Below, one piece after another: positions 18,019-25,936 of a stretch of 64,000 nt of DNA. The notes below the pieces were generated by a model that was given only the letters and a program-made list of their open reading frames with translations, had not been told where the DNA came from and did not search any database. Positions within the stretch are counted from its first letter, which is position 1. Each line of letters opens with the position of its first letter. The position numbers and the translations under genes were made by a program. The stretch spans positions 1,139,501-1,203,500 of the forward strand of contig NZ_VIWT01000001.1 of assembly GCF_007829815.1 (NCBI RefSeq). The letters run 5' to 3'. The stretch is from Kitasatospora viridis. GTDB lineage: Bacteria; Actinomycetota; Actinomycetes; Streptomycetales; Streptomycetaceae.

Positions 18019-18171
18019 TCCATCTCTCCTTCGTGCGCGTTCCGATGCATGCTAGGAGCGATTCCCTGTTCACGAACCGGGTTGAGACACGTTCAGCCCA
18101 CTCTTCACACTGATGCACCGTCAATCTGGCCGAAATGCGGCGGGTCCGCACCCCCTGTTTCCGAAAAGAAC

Positions 18172-18206
18172 TGAGGGCGGCACCGTTATCCGGCACCGCC
18201 CTCAGC
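18172..18206 (-). terminator. Terminator hairpin after the zinc alcohol dehydrogenase gene
   Basis: CTGAGGGCGG (18172-18181) pairs with CCGCCCTCAG (18197-18206); an inner CCG/CGG extends it after a two-base mismatch. It lies about 75 bases beyond the dehydrogenase stop in its reading direction. Confidence 0.6.
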
Positions 18207-18279
18207 AGGGAGTTGATGGGTCGTTGGATTGGGTGACGGTATTATCTACCGCCTTTTCCGACCCCTTCGGGAAATCGGG

Positions 18280-19323
18280 TCAGAACTCGATCCGCACCTT
18301 CAAGGCCGAACGGTCGTCCATCGCCTGGTAACCGTCCGGCACCCCGTCCAGACCGACGGTGCGGTCGAAGACCAGGCCCGGCTCGATCCGCCCGCTCAGC
18401 ACGTCCGCGAGCAGCTCCGGAATGTACGCGCGGGCCGGGGCCACGCCGCCGCCCAGCGAAACGTTTCTGCCGAACATCTGGCCGATGTCCACGCCCGCGC
18501 TGCCGCCGTGCGGCACTCCGACGTAGCCCACCGCGCCGCCGTCCCGGGCGATCGAGATCGCGGTGCGCATCGACTCCTCGGTGCCCACCGCCTCCAGCAC
18601 CGCGTGCGCTCCCTGACCGCCCGTCAGCTCGCGCACCGCCTCGATCGCCGCCTCGCCGCGCTCCGCCACCACGTCGGTGGCGCCGAACTTCCGGGCGATC
18701 GAGGTGCGCAGCTCGTGCCGGCCCAGCGCGATGATCCGCTCCGCGCCCAGCCGCTTCGCCGCCAGCACCCCGCACAGGCCCACCGCGCCGTCGCCGACCA
18801 CCGCGACCGTGGCCCCCGGACGCACCCGCGCCGAGACCGCCGCGTGGTGCCCGGTCGCCATCACGTCGGACAGCGCCAGCAGGCTGGGCAGCAGCGCCTG
18901 GTCGGTCGCCGCCTCCTTCGGCAGCTTCACCAGCGTGCCGTCCGCGAACGGCACCCGGACCGCCTCGCCCTGCCCGCCGTCCGACCCCACGCTGCCCCAG
19001 AAACCACCGTGCGGGCAGGAGGTCTGCAAACCGTCCCGGCAGTACTCGCAGCTGCCGTCCGACCACACGAAGGGGGCGACCACCAGATCGCCGACCTTGA
19101 CGCCGGCCACCTCGCTGCCGGCCGCCTCGACGAAGCCGAGGAATTCGTGGCCGATCCGCTGGCCGGCCTCCCGGGCCGCGACCCCGCGGTAGGCCCACAG
19201 GTCGCTGCCGCAGATGCAGGCGTTGACCACCCGCACCACCGCGTCGGTCGGCCGCTGGACGACGGGGTCGGGAACCTCCTCGATGCGGATGTCCTGGGGA
19301 CCGTGGATCACTGTGGCACGCAT
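18280..19323 (-). CDS. Zinc-dependent alcohol dehydrogenase (medium-chain family)
   Basis: A 347-aa medium-chain dehydrogenase/reductase that should use NAD(P) to oxidise an alcohol or reduce an aldehyde. The catalytic zinc ligands are in CICGSDL (C38) and GHEFLG. A cysteine cluster (SCEYCRDGLQTSC) corresponds to the structural zinc lobe. The Rossmann motif is VVGDGAVGLCGVLAAKRLGA. The substrate is unknown. The start ATG 19323 begins directly with MRATVIHGPQDIRIEEVPDP, the family's usual first strand. It stands alone between hairpins. Confidence 0.88.
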   Translation of the reverse strand: MRATVIHGPQDIRIEEVPDPVVQRPTDAVVRVVNACICGSDLWAYRGVAAREAGQRIGHEFLGFVEAAGSEVAGVKVGDLVVAPFVWSDGSCEYCRDGLQTSCPHGGFWGSVGSDGGQGEAVRVPFADGTLVKLPKEAATDQALLPSLLALSDVMATGHHAAVSARVRPGATVAVVGDGAVGLCGVLAAKRLGAERIIALGRHELRTSIARKFGATDVVAERGEAAIEAVRELTGGQGAHAVLEAVGTEESMRTAISIARDGGAVGYVGVPHGGSAGVDIGQMFGRNVSLGGGVAPARAYIPELLADVLSGRIEPGLVFDRTVGLDGVPDGYQAMDDRSALKVRIEF

Positions 19324-19445
19324 CTCAACTGTTCCTTCGCAGTACGACTAATCCCGATCAATCCCCTCCGTCACTCTATGCGCTGCCTCGGGGGCGTCGC
19401 CCCTCAAGGCCGGGCGGCGGTCCGCGCCCCTTAAGCTGGTGCACC

Positions 19446-20459
19446 ATGCATCCGCTCCAGCCGACGGCCTTCCCGACCCAGCGCACCGCCGGGTCCACCG
19501 CCGGGCAGACCCAGGCCCCCGGCTACGCGGTGGTCGACGTCGAGACCACCGGCCTCGGCCGCACCGACCGGGTGATCTCGATCGGGCTCTACCGGCTGGA
19601 CGCCGAGGGCAACGAGATCGACCACTGGTACACCCTGGTCAACCCGCAGCGCGATCCCGGCCCGGTCTGGATCCACGGCCTGACCAGCGCGATGCTGGCC
19701 GACGCGCCGACCTTCCCGGAGGTCGCCGAGGAGCTCGCCGAGCGGCTGCGCGGCCTGGTGATGGTCGCGCACAACGCGCTCTTCGACTGGAACATGATCT
19801 CCCGTGAGTTCTCCCGGGCCGGGCTGCGGGCCCCGGTGGAACAGCGGATCTGCACCATGGTGCTCTCCCGCGACCTCGGCCTGCCGCTGGCCAACGGCCG
19901 GCTCGCCACCCTGGCCGAGTACTTCGGGGTGCGGCAGCTGCACGCGCACAACGCGCTGGACGACGCCCGGGTGCTGGCCGAGGCCTTCCGGCCCAGCCTC
20001 GGGCTGGCGCTGAGCGGCGGGGTCCCGCTGCCGCTGACCACCTGCGTGGCCGTCACCGACCTGGGCGAGGACCCGGCGGCCATGCCGCTCGGCGAGGCGC
20101 CGGCCCGCGGCTCCTGGTCGTCCTCCTACCGCCCGGTCCGCAAGCGCCCGGCCTGCCCCTACCCCAACCCGGGGCGCTGGCGGGAGGGCGGGCCGCTGGT
20201 CCAGGGCATGCGGGTGGCGATCACCGGCGACACCGCCACCGACCGCGAGCTGCTGGAGGACCGGGCGATCGCGGCCGGCCTGCACATCGCGAGCTCGGTG
20301 AGCCGGCTGACCAGCCTGCTGGTCACCAACGAGCCGGGCAGCTGGAGCGGCAAGGCCCGCAAGGCCCGCGAGGTCGGCACCCCGGTGATCGGCGAGGACG
20401 CCTTCCTGCAGCTGCTCGCCGACGTCGCGCCGCACCCGGGCCCGGCCGCCGCCCGCTGA
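19446..20459 (+). CDS. DEDDh 3'-5' exonuclease with C-terminal BRCT domain
   Basis: A 337-aa DnaQ-like exonuclease. The DEDDh motifs are VVDVETTGLG (D31, E33), HNALFDWNMI and HAHNALDDARVLAEAF. After about residue 245 a BRCT domain follows (MRVAITGDTATDRELLEDRA, LVTNEPGSWSGKARKAREVG), joined by a Pro-rich linker. This fusion is common in actinobacteria and suggests a repair or proofreading role, though the DNA substrate is not known. ATG 19446 has no Shine-Dalgarno; TTAAGCT upstream suggests a leaderless transcript. Confidence 0.9.
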   Translation: MHPLQPTAFPTQRTAGSTAGQTQAPGYAVVDVETTGLGRTDRVISIGLYRLDAEGNEIDHWYTLVNPQRDPGPVWIHGLTSAMLADAPTFPEVAEELAERLRGLVMVAHNALFDWNMISREFSRAGLRAPVEQRICTMVLSRDLGLPLANGRLATLAEYFGVRQLHAHNALDDARVLAEAFRPSLGLALSGGVPLPLTTCVAVTDLGEDPAAMPLGEAPARGSWSSSYRPVRKRPACPYPNPGRWREGGPLVQGMRVAITGDTATDRELLEDRAIAAGLHIASSVSRLTSLLVTNEPGSWSGKARKAREVGTPVIGEDAFLQLLADVAPHPGPAAAR

Positions 20460-20532
20460 CCGGCCGGGCCCGCGCCGCAGCGCCGTCCGACCCTGCTCCA
20501 CCTGCGGTTTCCGGTCCGGCAGGATGGGGCCC

Positions 20533-21294
<762 letters not shown>

Positions 21295-21412
21295 CCCGGT
21301 CCGGCGGGCGCCGCTGCGCACCGTTACCACGAACGGGGGAACCTCCTGCGGCGGCCATCGGTCGCAGACGCACGGCGCTATGGTCGAGGCACCGTCGAAC
21401 GGAGGTCCCCCC

Positions 21413-21439
21413 GTGCGCTCCCTGGATGACGCCGCGTGA
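21413..21439 (+). CDS. Possible 8-aa leader ORF
   Basis: GTG 21413 has a perfect GGAGGT six bases upstream and encodes only VRSLDDAA before TGA, which overlaps the GTG of the next reading frame (GTGA). It looks like a translated leader that delivers ribosomes to 21436. A sequencing frameshift fusing both frames is an alternative. Confidence 0.35.
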   Translation: MRSLDDAA

Positions 21440-21708
21440 TCTGGCTGGCGGCCGCCGGCCTGCTCGCGATCGGCGTGGCCGCGCTGGGGGTGCTCGCCAC
21501 GCTGCGGATGCCGGTCACTCCACGCGAGGAACCCGACGAGCCCGCCGACCGCGATGCCCACGGCCCCGGCGTTCACGGCCCACATGTGCACGGCCCCAGC
21601 GTTCACGGCCCCAGCGTTCACGTACCTGGTGCTCGCTCGGCGGCGGGGCGACCTGGATCCGCAGCTCCAGCGGGAGTTCTGCCTCCAGAGCAGCCGAGGC
21701 GTGGCTGA
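21436..21708 (+). CDS. Predicted single-span membrane protein with HGPxV repeats
   Basis: A 90-aa frame: an N-terminal helix (VIWLAAAGLLAIGVAALGVL), an acidic segment, four pentapeptide repeats (HGPGV, HGPHV, HGPSV, HGPSV), then a Pro/Ala tail. Codon bias supports translation up to about 21558; beyond 21620 the third positions lose their G/C preference, and there the antisense amaP frame is better. It may therefore be a short gene whose original stop was lost. Its start overlaps the 8-aa leader by GTGA. Function unknown. Confidence 0.45.
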   Translation: MIWLAAAGLLAIGVAALGVLATLRMPVTPREEPDEPADRDAHGPGVHGPHVHGPSVHGPSVHVPGARSAAGRPGSAAPAGVLPPEQPRRG

Positions 21709-22210
21709 GCGGACCCTCCCGGAAGGCCAGCACAGCGGCCGGCGGCGCGCTCCCGGGCTCCAGCAGCAGCTGCGCCCGCAGCCGCAGCCGCCGGTGCCGC
21801 CCGAGCAGCCGGGTCCGCGCCGCGGTGACCTGCGGCAGGTGCAGCGCGGCGTCCCGCACGGCGGCCGCCAGCGTGGCGCCGCGCAGCCGCAGCCGCATCG
21901 GCGGCGCCCCGTCCGTCGGCAGGTCGAACTCCTTGACCGTCGCGCGCCGGAACTGCGCCACCAGCCAGCCGAGCGCCAGCAGCACCACGGCCGCCAGCCC
22001 GGCCACCACCGCCGGCCACCACCAGCCCCGGTCCCGCCAGCGGGTCCGCGAGGCGTCGCTCAGCACCGCCCGGTGCGGCGAGGCCAGCGGCCACCAGGAC
22101 GGCGGCACCACCCCGAGGTGGTGGTAGACGTCGAAGCCGCCCGCCAGCACCAGCAGCGCGCCGACCAGCAGCAGCGCGCCCACCAGGGCCAGCAGCACCC
22201 GGTTCACCAT
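21515..22210 (-). CDS. amaP: Alkaline shock response membrane anchor protein AmaP
   Basis: A 231-aa protein that in Gram-positives anchors the Asp23 envelope-stress protein to the membrane. Visible are an N-terminal helix (VLLALVGALLLVGALLVLAGG), an external WW-rich segment, a second helix (WWWPAVVAGLAAVVLLALGWLVA), then a cytoplasmic domain of AmaP type (FREGPLSHASAALEAELPLE). The C terminus is odd: ERWGR pentapeptide repeats and an Arg-rich tail with poor codon bias, probably a read-through extension. It is the last gene of the Asp23 operon. Confidence 0.82.
   Translation of the reverse strand: MVNRVLLALVGALLLVGALLVLAGGFDVYHHLGVVPPSWWPLASPHRAVLSDASRTRWRDRGWWWPAVVAGLAAVVLLALGWLVAQFRRATVKEFDLPTDGAPPMRLRLRGATLAAAVRDAALHLPQVTAARTRLLGRHRRLRLRAQLLLEPGSAPPAAVLAFREGPLSHASAALEAELPLELRIQVAPPPSEHQVRERWGRERWGRAHVGRERRGRGHRGRRARRVPRVE
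21559..21618. repeat. Four 15-bp tandem repeats shared by two antisense frames
   Basis: The unit is CACGGCCCCAGCGTT; copies 3 and 4 are identical, copy 1 has one change and copy 2 is diverged. Fifteen bases equal five codons, so both strands encode pentapeptide repeats: HGPxV on plus and ERWGR in amaP on minus. Confidence 0.8.
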
Positions 22211-22220
22211 CGCATCCCTT

Positions 22221-22754
22221 TCAGTGCATGTGCGGCCGGTGCCGGGCGGCCCGCCGACGGACCGTCAGCCGCGGCTCCCGCACCAGCTCGATCCGCGCCA
22301 GCTCGGCCGTCAGCTCCGTGCGCACCTGCGCCACGTCCGCGCTCCCGTGCACCGTGACCCGGGCGCGCCGCCGGCCGACCCGCACCCGCGCCGAGGCCAC
22401 CATCGGCTGCGCGCAGGCCCGCAGCTCCAGCAGCGCCGCCACGCCCGTGCGGTCCACCACCGCACCGGGCGCCTGACGCAGCAGCAGCCAGCGCCGCTCC
22501 CCGGGGGTCAGCGCGAGCACCAGCAGCCAGCAGCCCAGCACCGCCACCACGGCGGCGCCCGCCAGCACCCAGGTGGAGTCCAGCTGACGGGTCGCCAGCT
22601 GGCCGGCCAGCCAGCTGCGCCAGCTGCCGGCCCGGTGTCCGGTCCACACCGCCGTCACGTCGTAGAGCAGCACCCCGGCGCCGGCCAGCACGGCGCACGC
22701 CACCACCGCCGCGGGCCCGGTGCGCGGCGACCGCGGCCTGCGGTACCCGGTCAC
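22221..22754 (-). CDS. DUF6286 membrane protein of the Asp23 operon
   Basis: A 177-aa protein with two helices (AAVVACAVLAGAGVLLYDV and VLAGAAVVAVLGCWLLVLAL), an extracytoplasmic segment with WRSWLAGQLATRQLDSTWV, and a C-terminal soluble part with ALTPGERRWLLLR, typical of the DUF6286 proteins that accompany amaP in streptomycetes. GTG 22754 overlaps the stop of the preceding gene (GTGA). An upstream extension in the same frame has poorer codon bias. Function unknown; by context it belongs to the envelope-stress complex. Confidence 0.75.
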   Translation of the reverse strand: MTGYRRPRSPRTGPAAVVACAVLAGAGVLLYDVTAVWTGHRAGSWRSWLAGQLATRQLDSTWVLAGAAVVAVLGCWLLVLALTPGERRWLLLRQAPGAVVDRTGVAALLELRACAQPMVASARVRVGRRRARVTVHGSADVAQVRTELTAELARIELVREPRLTVRRRAARHRPHMH

Positions 22755-22927
22755 CGTGCCACCAGCACCCGCCGCGCCCCGCGGCTGCGCGCCACCCGCG
22801 CCCGCAGCACCGGCCGCGGCGGCCCGACCGGCCGGCGCCAGCTGCCCGCTCCCGTCACCGGCGCCCTGCGCCACCCCGCGCCGCCCGGGCGCACCCAGGA
22901 GCCGGTCACCGCCGCCGAACCCGTCAT
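22751..22927 (-). CDS. 58-aa Arg/Gly-rich protein in the Asp23 operon
   Basis: A short basic protein (MTGSAAVTGSWVRPGGAGWRR at its start; residues W, R, P and G dominate). Its ATG overlaps the stop of the Asp23-like gene (TGATG) and its stop overlaps the DUF6286 GTG. Third positions are about 95% G/C, much better than the overlapping DUF6286 extension, which uses several GGT and GCT codons. I recognise no domain. Confidence 0.55.
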   Translation of the reverse strand: MTGSAAVTGSWVRPGGAGWRRAPVTGAGSWRRPVGPPRPVLRARVARSRGARRVLVAR

Positions 22928-23295
22928 CACGCCTCGCCCTTCACCGGCACCAGCCGCTCCACCAGTACGTCGACGTCGCCGACCGCGATCCCGGTCAGCG
23001 CCCGCACCTGCTCGGCCATCGCCTCGCGCACCTCGCCCGCCCGGCGCGGCAGGTCGCTCGGGAAGGGCAGGTCGAGCCGGATCCGGATCCGCGCGGTGCC
23101 GCCCACCACGGCCACCGAGACCCGAGGCGGCTCGCCCACCGGCTCCGGCCCGAGCGCCCTCGCGGCCGCCACCCGGGCGATCCGTTCCAGCACCCGGTCG
23201 GCGATCCGCAGCCTGCCGCGCCGGGCCGCCGGCGTGGCCGCGCCGGTGTCGCTGCCCCAGCCGGGGCCGAACAGCGTGTCGTCCCCCGCCGGCAT
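22927..23295 (-). CDS. Second Asp23/Gls24-like protein
   Basis: A 122-aa protein resembling the Asp23/Gls24 (DUF322) fold: RIADRVLERIARVAAARAL, then VSVAVVGGTARIRIRLDLPF and VREAMAEQVRALTGIAVGDVDVLVERL, the last segment being the same beta-alpha-beta end as in the main Asp23 protein of the operon. It overlaps both neighbours by one base (TGATG). A paralogous subunit of an envelope-stress lattice is the natural inference. Confidence 0.75.
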   Translation of the reverse strand: MPAGDDTLFGPGWGSDTGAATPAARRGRLRIADRVLERIARVAAARALGPEPVGEPPRVSVAVVGGTARIRIRLDLPFPSDLPRRAGEVREAMAEQVRALTGIAVGDVDVLVERLVPVKGEA

Positions 23296-23486
23296 CAGCG
23301 GCGCCGGTCGCGGCTGCGCAGCAGGTCACCGAGGTCGCCCAGTTCGAGGTCGCCCTCCAGCAGCCGGCCGGCCACGAAGCCCACCGCGCCGAGCGCGGCG
23401 ACCAGCAGGAAGGCGGCGAACCCGCCGAAGTAGCCGGCGAAGCCCAGGGCCATGCCGGCCACCAGGCCGAGGTGGGCGAGATTCAT
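23295..23486 (-). CDS. DUF2273-like small membrane protein
   Basis: A 63-aa protein, mostly two close hydrophobic helices (HLGLVAGMALGFAGYFGG and AAFLLVAALGAVGFVAGRLL) and a charged tail (GDLLRSRDRRR). This is the shape of the DUF2273 proteins found between asp23 and amaP. Start ATG 23486; it overlaps the next gene by one base. Confidence 0.75.
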   Translation of the reverse strand: MNLAHLGLVAGMALGFAGYFGGFAAFLLVAALGAVGFVAGRLLEGDLELGDLGDLLRSRDRRR

Positions 23487-23519
23487 CAGGTGCTCCCGAG
23501 CGCTGTGGTTGGGTGTCGG

Positions 23520-23996
23520 CTACTGGACCCTGGCGCGCCGGTCGGAGGAGGAGAGCGGTTCCTCCTCCTCGTCCGGCTCGTCCGGCAGGTGGACGTCGTT
23601 GACCGCGATGTTGACCTCGACCACCTCCAGGCCGGTCAGCCGCTCCACCGAGGTGATGATGTTGCGCCGGACGGCGGCGGCCAGTTCCGGGATCACCACC
23701 CCGTACTCGACGACCAGGGCGATGTCGATCGCGGTCTGCTTCTCCCCCACCTCGGCCTTGATGCCGCGCGAGACGCTGGTCCGGCCGCCCGGCACCCGGT
23801 CCCGGACCGCGCCGAAGGTCCGGGCCAGCCCGGTGCCGAGGGCGTGGATGCCGTGCACCTCGCGGGCCGCCATGCCGGCGATCTTCTCCACCACGCCGTC
23901 GGCGAGGGCGGTGCGGCCCCGCTGCTCGGCCTCGTGCGGATCGGTCTGCGGGTGGTGCGGCTTGGTCAGGTCGGACGGCTTCGGGGTGTCGGGCAT
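23520..23996 (-). CDS. Asp23/Gls24-family envelope stress protein
   Basis: A 158-aa cytoplasmic protein with the DUF322 signature: RTALADGVVEKIAGMAAREVHGIHALG, VEYGVVIPELAAAVRRNIITSVERLTGLEVVEVNIAVNDVH (given here as overlapping segments of the domain). An acidic tail (DEPDEEEE) follows. In staphylococci Asp23 coats the inner membrane face through AmaP. It heads a five- or six-gene operon that ends with amaP, all on the minus strand with one- to four-base overlaps after this gene. Confidence 0.88.
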   Translation of the reverse strand: MPDTPKPSDLTKPHHPQTDPHEAEQRGRTALADGVVEKIAGMAAREVHGIHALGTGLARTFGAVRDRVPGGRTSVSRGIKAEVGEKQTAIDIALVVEYGVVIPELAAAVRRNIITSVERLTGLEVVEVNIAVNDVHLPDEPDEEEEPLSSSDRRARVQ

Positions 23997-24101
23997 GGGG
24001 GTGCCTCCATGGTGTGGCTCCAGCTATACCGTAATGTGCCCCAACTCTGACATTCCGCCACGAAACGCGCCTCCGGAGCCCGGTCGCCCGCCGGACGCAC
24101 G

Positions 24102-24136
24102 CGGGCCCCCGGCGACAGCGTGTCGCCGGGGGCCCG
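24102..24136 (-). terminator. Terminator hairpin after the enoyl-CoA hydratase-like gene
   Basis: A perfect 16-bp stem (CGGGCCCCCGGCGACA arm) with a three-base GCG loop, starting 21 bases after the stop codon in the gene's direction. Confidence 0.85.
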
Positions 24137-24146
24137 GTAGGGGTGG

Positions 24147-24159
24147 TGACGGCCCGTCA
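24147..24159. repeat. TGACGGCCCGTCA palindrome containing a stop codon
   Basis: Perfect 6-bp arms around one base. The minus-strand TGA of the enoyl-CoA hydratase-like gene is its first three bases. One of a recurrent set in this window. Confidence 0.6.
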
Positions 24160-24966
24160 GTCGCCGATGCCGGCCAGGTCGCGCAGCCGGCGCGCCTGGG
24201 CGGCCCGCTCCGCGGCGACCTGCTCCTGGTAGCTGCGGGCGCCCGCGCCGAGCAGCAGCGCCTTGGTCTCGATCACCGCGTTGCGCGGCGCGGCCAGCAG
24301 CGGCGCGGCCAGGTCGCGGGCGGCGGCCTCCAGCTCGCCGGCGGGCACCACCAGGTTGGCCAGGCCGAGCTCGGCGGCCTCCTTGGCGAAGACCCAGCGG
24401 CCGGTGGCGCAGATCTCCAGCGCCCGGGCGTAGCCGACCAGGTCGGTCAGCGGCTTGGTGCCGGTCAGGTCGGGCACCAGGCCGAGCGAGGTCTCGCGCA
24501 TCGCGAACTGCACGTCCTCGGCGCAGATCCGCAGGTCGCAGGCGAGCGCCAGCTGGAAGCCGGCGCCCACCGCGTGCCCCTGCACGGCGGCGATGGTGAT
24601 CACGTCGGGCCGGCGCCACCAGCTGAACGCCTCCTGGAAGGCGGCGATGCTGGCGTCCAGGTCCTGGTCCGAGGAGCCGGCCAGGGCCAGGAAGCCGGGC
24701 TCGCCGGGGATCCCCTCGGGGCTGAACATCGCGCGGTCCAGACCGGCCGAGAACGAGACGCCCTCGGCCCGCAGCAGCACCACCCGCACGGCGGCGGGCA
24801 GTTCGCGGCCGACGCCGGCCAGCGCGCGCCACATCGCGGGGGTCTGGGCGTTGCGCCGCTGGGGGTGGCAGAGCGTGACCACGGCGAACTCGCCATCGAC
24901 CTCCAGCCGGACGCCGGACGCCTCCCACTCGTCGGGGCTGGAGAAGGCGGGGACGGGCGCGGTCAT
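24157..24966 (-). CDS. Enoyl-CoA hydratase/isomerase-family protein
   Basis: A 269-aa crotonase-fold protein. The CoA-oxyanion motifs SFSAGLDRAMF and QGHAVGAGFQLALACDLRI are present, as is RETSLGLVPDLTG. The Glu of the family's first catalytic position (GGGCEL in hydratases) reads Gln here (GAGFQL), while the second Glu appears kept in RETSL; hydratase activity is therefore doubtful and isomerase or hydrolase activity is possible. ATG 24966 has GGAGG six bases upstream. Monocistronic, with a strong terminator. Confidence 0.85.
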   Translation of the reverse strand: MTAPVPAFSSPDEWEASGVRLEVDGEFAVVTLCHPQRRNAQTPAMWRALAGVGRELPAAVRVVLLRAEGVSFSAGLDRAMFSPEGIPGEPGFLALAGSSDQDLDASIAAFQEAFSWWRRPDVITIAAVQGHAVGAGFQLALACDLRICAEDVQFAMRETSLGLVPDLTGTKPLTDLVGYARALEICATGRWVFAKEAAELGLANLVVPAGELEAAARDLAAPLLAAPRNAVIETKALLLGAGARSYQEQVAAERAAQARRLRDLAGIGD

Positions 24967-25302
24967 GCGGACCTCCGGCGGGTTCCGGGCAGGCGGCAGT
25001 GCACTGCCCTCGGCGTCATTTACCGGAGAGTAACTTAACTGCCCGGGTTCTGAGTAGTACCCCCGGGGGGCGGCAATCCGCCGACATTCCGACCCGCCCG
25101 CGCGGCGGGTCAATCACGACACCGGACGGTGGATATTCCGGGCGGACATGACGATCGGCGGCCGGACGGATTAACGTCCCGGTCGCCGATAGTCGGATCG
25201 CACTCTGGAAACTGACGAAACGTCGGAACCCGGTGCTGCCGTGACCCCTCCCCGCCTCAGCGGGTACCGGTCCCTGCCCGGCCGATCCGGTCTGACGGGC
25301 CG
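24967..25302. promoter_or_regulatory. Promoter region of the enoyl-CoA hydratase-like gene
   Basis: 336 bases without a gene. TTAC-CGGAGA-GTAA (25020-25033) is a short dyad 54-67 bases upstream of the start and lies in an AT-richer patch, so it could be an operator for a TetR- or FadR-type fatty-acid regulator. The rest shows nothing I can name; there is no clear terminator for the HTH gene apart from the 25293-25305 palindrome. Confidence 0.35.
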
Positions 25303-25305
25303 TCA
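25293..25305. repeat. TGACGGGCCGTCA palindrome containing a stop codon
   Basis: Same design as 24147-24159: perfect 6-bp arms, and the minus-strand stop codon of the HTH gene lies at 25303-25305. Confidence 0.6.
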
Positions 25306-25536
25306 GGATCCTGCAGCGGCAGCCGCCTTGGCCTTACCGCGCGTGGCACCACCACGACCCCGGAGGTTCACCCCGGTCTCGCTCAGCATGCGGTGCACGA
25401 AGCCGTACGAGCGGCCGGTCTCCTCCGCCAGCGCGCGAATACTCGCCCCGGAGTCGTACTTTTTCTTCAACTCGGCCGCGAGCTTCTCACGCGCGGCACC
25501 AGTTACCCGGCTGCCCTTTTTCAGAGTCTCGGCCAC
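25303..25536 (-). CDS. Short helix-turn-helix DNA-binding protein
   Basis: A 77-aa protein: basic N terminus (VAETLKKGSRVTGAAREKL), a homeodomain-like HTH in LKKKYDSGASIRALAEETGRSYGF, continuing VHRMLSETG, and an RGRGGATRGKAKAAAAA tail resembling DNA-minor-groove AT-hook/histone-like tails. Such proteins are highly conserved in streptomycetes but the target is unknown to me. GTG 25536 is fixed by AGGAGG six bases upstream. A longer frame reaching upstream has no ribosome site. Confidence 0.85.
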   Translation of the reverse strand: MAETLKKGSRVTGAAREKLAAELKKKYDSGASIRALAEETGRSYGFVHRMLSETGVNLRGRGGATRGKAKAAAAAGS

Positions 25537-25883
25537 CCGTGCCTCCTCGTAGCTGTGCTCGGTCAGATTCCCATGATCACCCATCCCCTGGCTCCTGGCC
25601 ACCCATTCGACAAGGTCCGTCCGGGGAAAGGGAGCGCGGACGGGGGGTACCACCAGCGCATCGGGGCGCTCACCCAGGGTGCACGCGCCCTGGGGAAATC
25701 GGCACCGGGGAGCGAAAGCCCTGATCAGCGAGGGGACGAGGGTGGAGCAAGGGGTGGATCCGAGTAAAACGGAATCCAAGACCCCGGCATTCCCGGACGG
25801 CCCCGCATGATGAGGGGGCATCGGCCGTATGCAGGAGCGCGCGTCTACCGAACCGCGCGCGTCGGCCCACCGAGCGTGAAAAC
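25537..25883. other. Upstream region of the HTH gene
   Basis: About 350 bases without a gene. An AT-richer patch near 25760 (GAGTAAAACGGAATCC) and a GGATTCC/GGATCC inverted pair may mark the promoter of the HTH gene on the minus strand. Nothing else recognised. Confidence 0.3.
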
Positions 25884-25924
25884 GAGCGGCCGCCACTCCG
25901 GCTTTCCCGAAATGGCGGCCGCTC
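25884..25924 (-). terminator. Intrinsic terminator after the ABC-F gene
   Basis: A perfect 12-bp stem (GAGCGGCCGCCA / TGGCGGCCGCTC), 17-base loop, followed on the minus strand by GTTTTCAC. Starts 12 bases after the stop. Confidence 0.85.
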
Positions 25925-25936
25925 CCTGACGCCGGT

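Noticed and set aside
18614..18626. TGACCGCCCGTCA palindrome inside the alcohol dehydrogenase gene
   Set aside because: Not at a gene end. I kept it as a warning that the palindrome family may partly reflect base composition.
22755..22874. N-terminal extension of the DUF6286 protein
   Set aside because: The alternative frame here has much higher G/C in third positions and overlapping start/stop signals, so the 58-aa protein is preferred.
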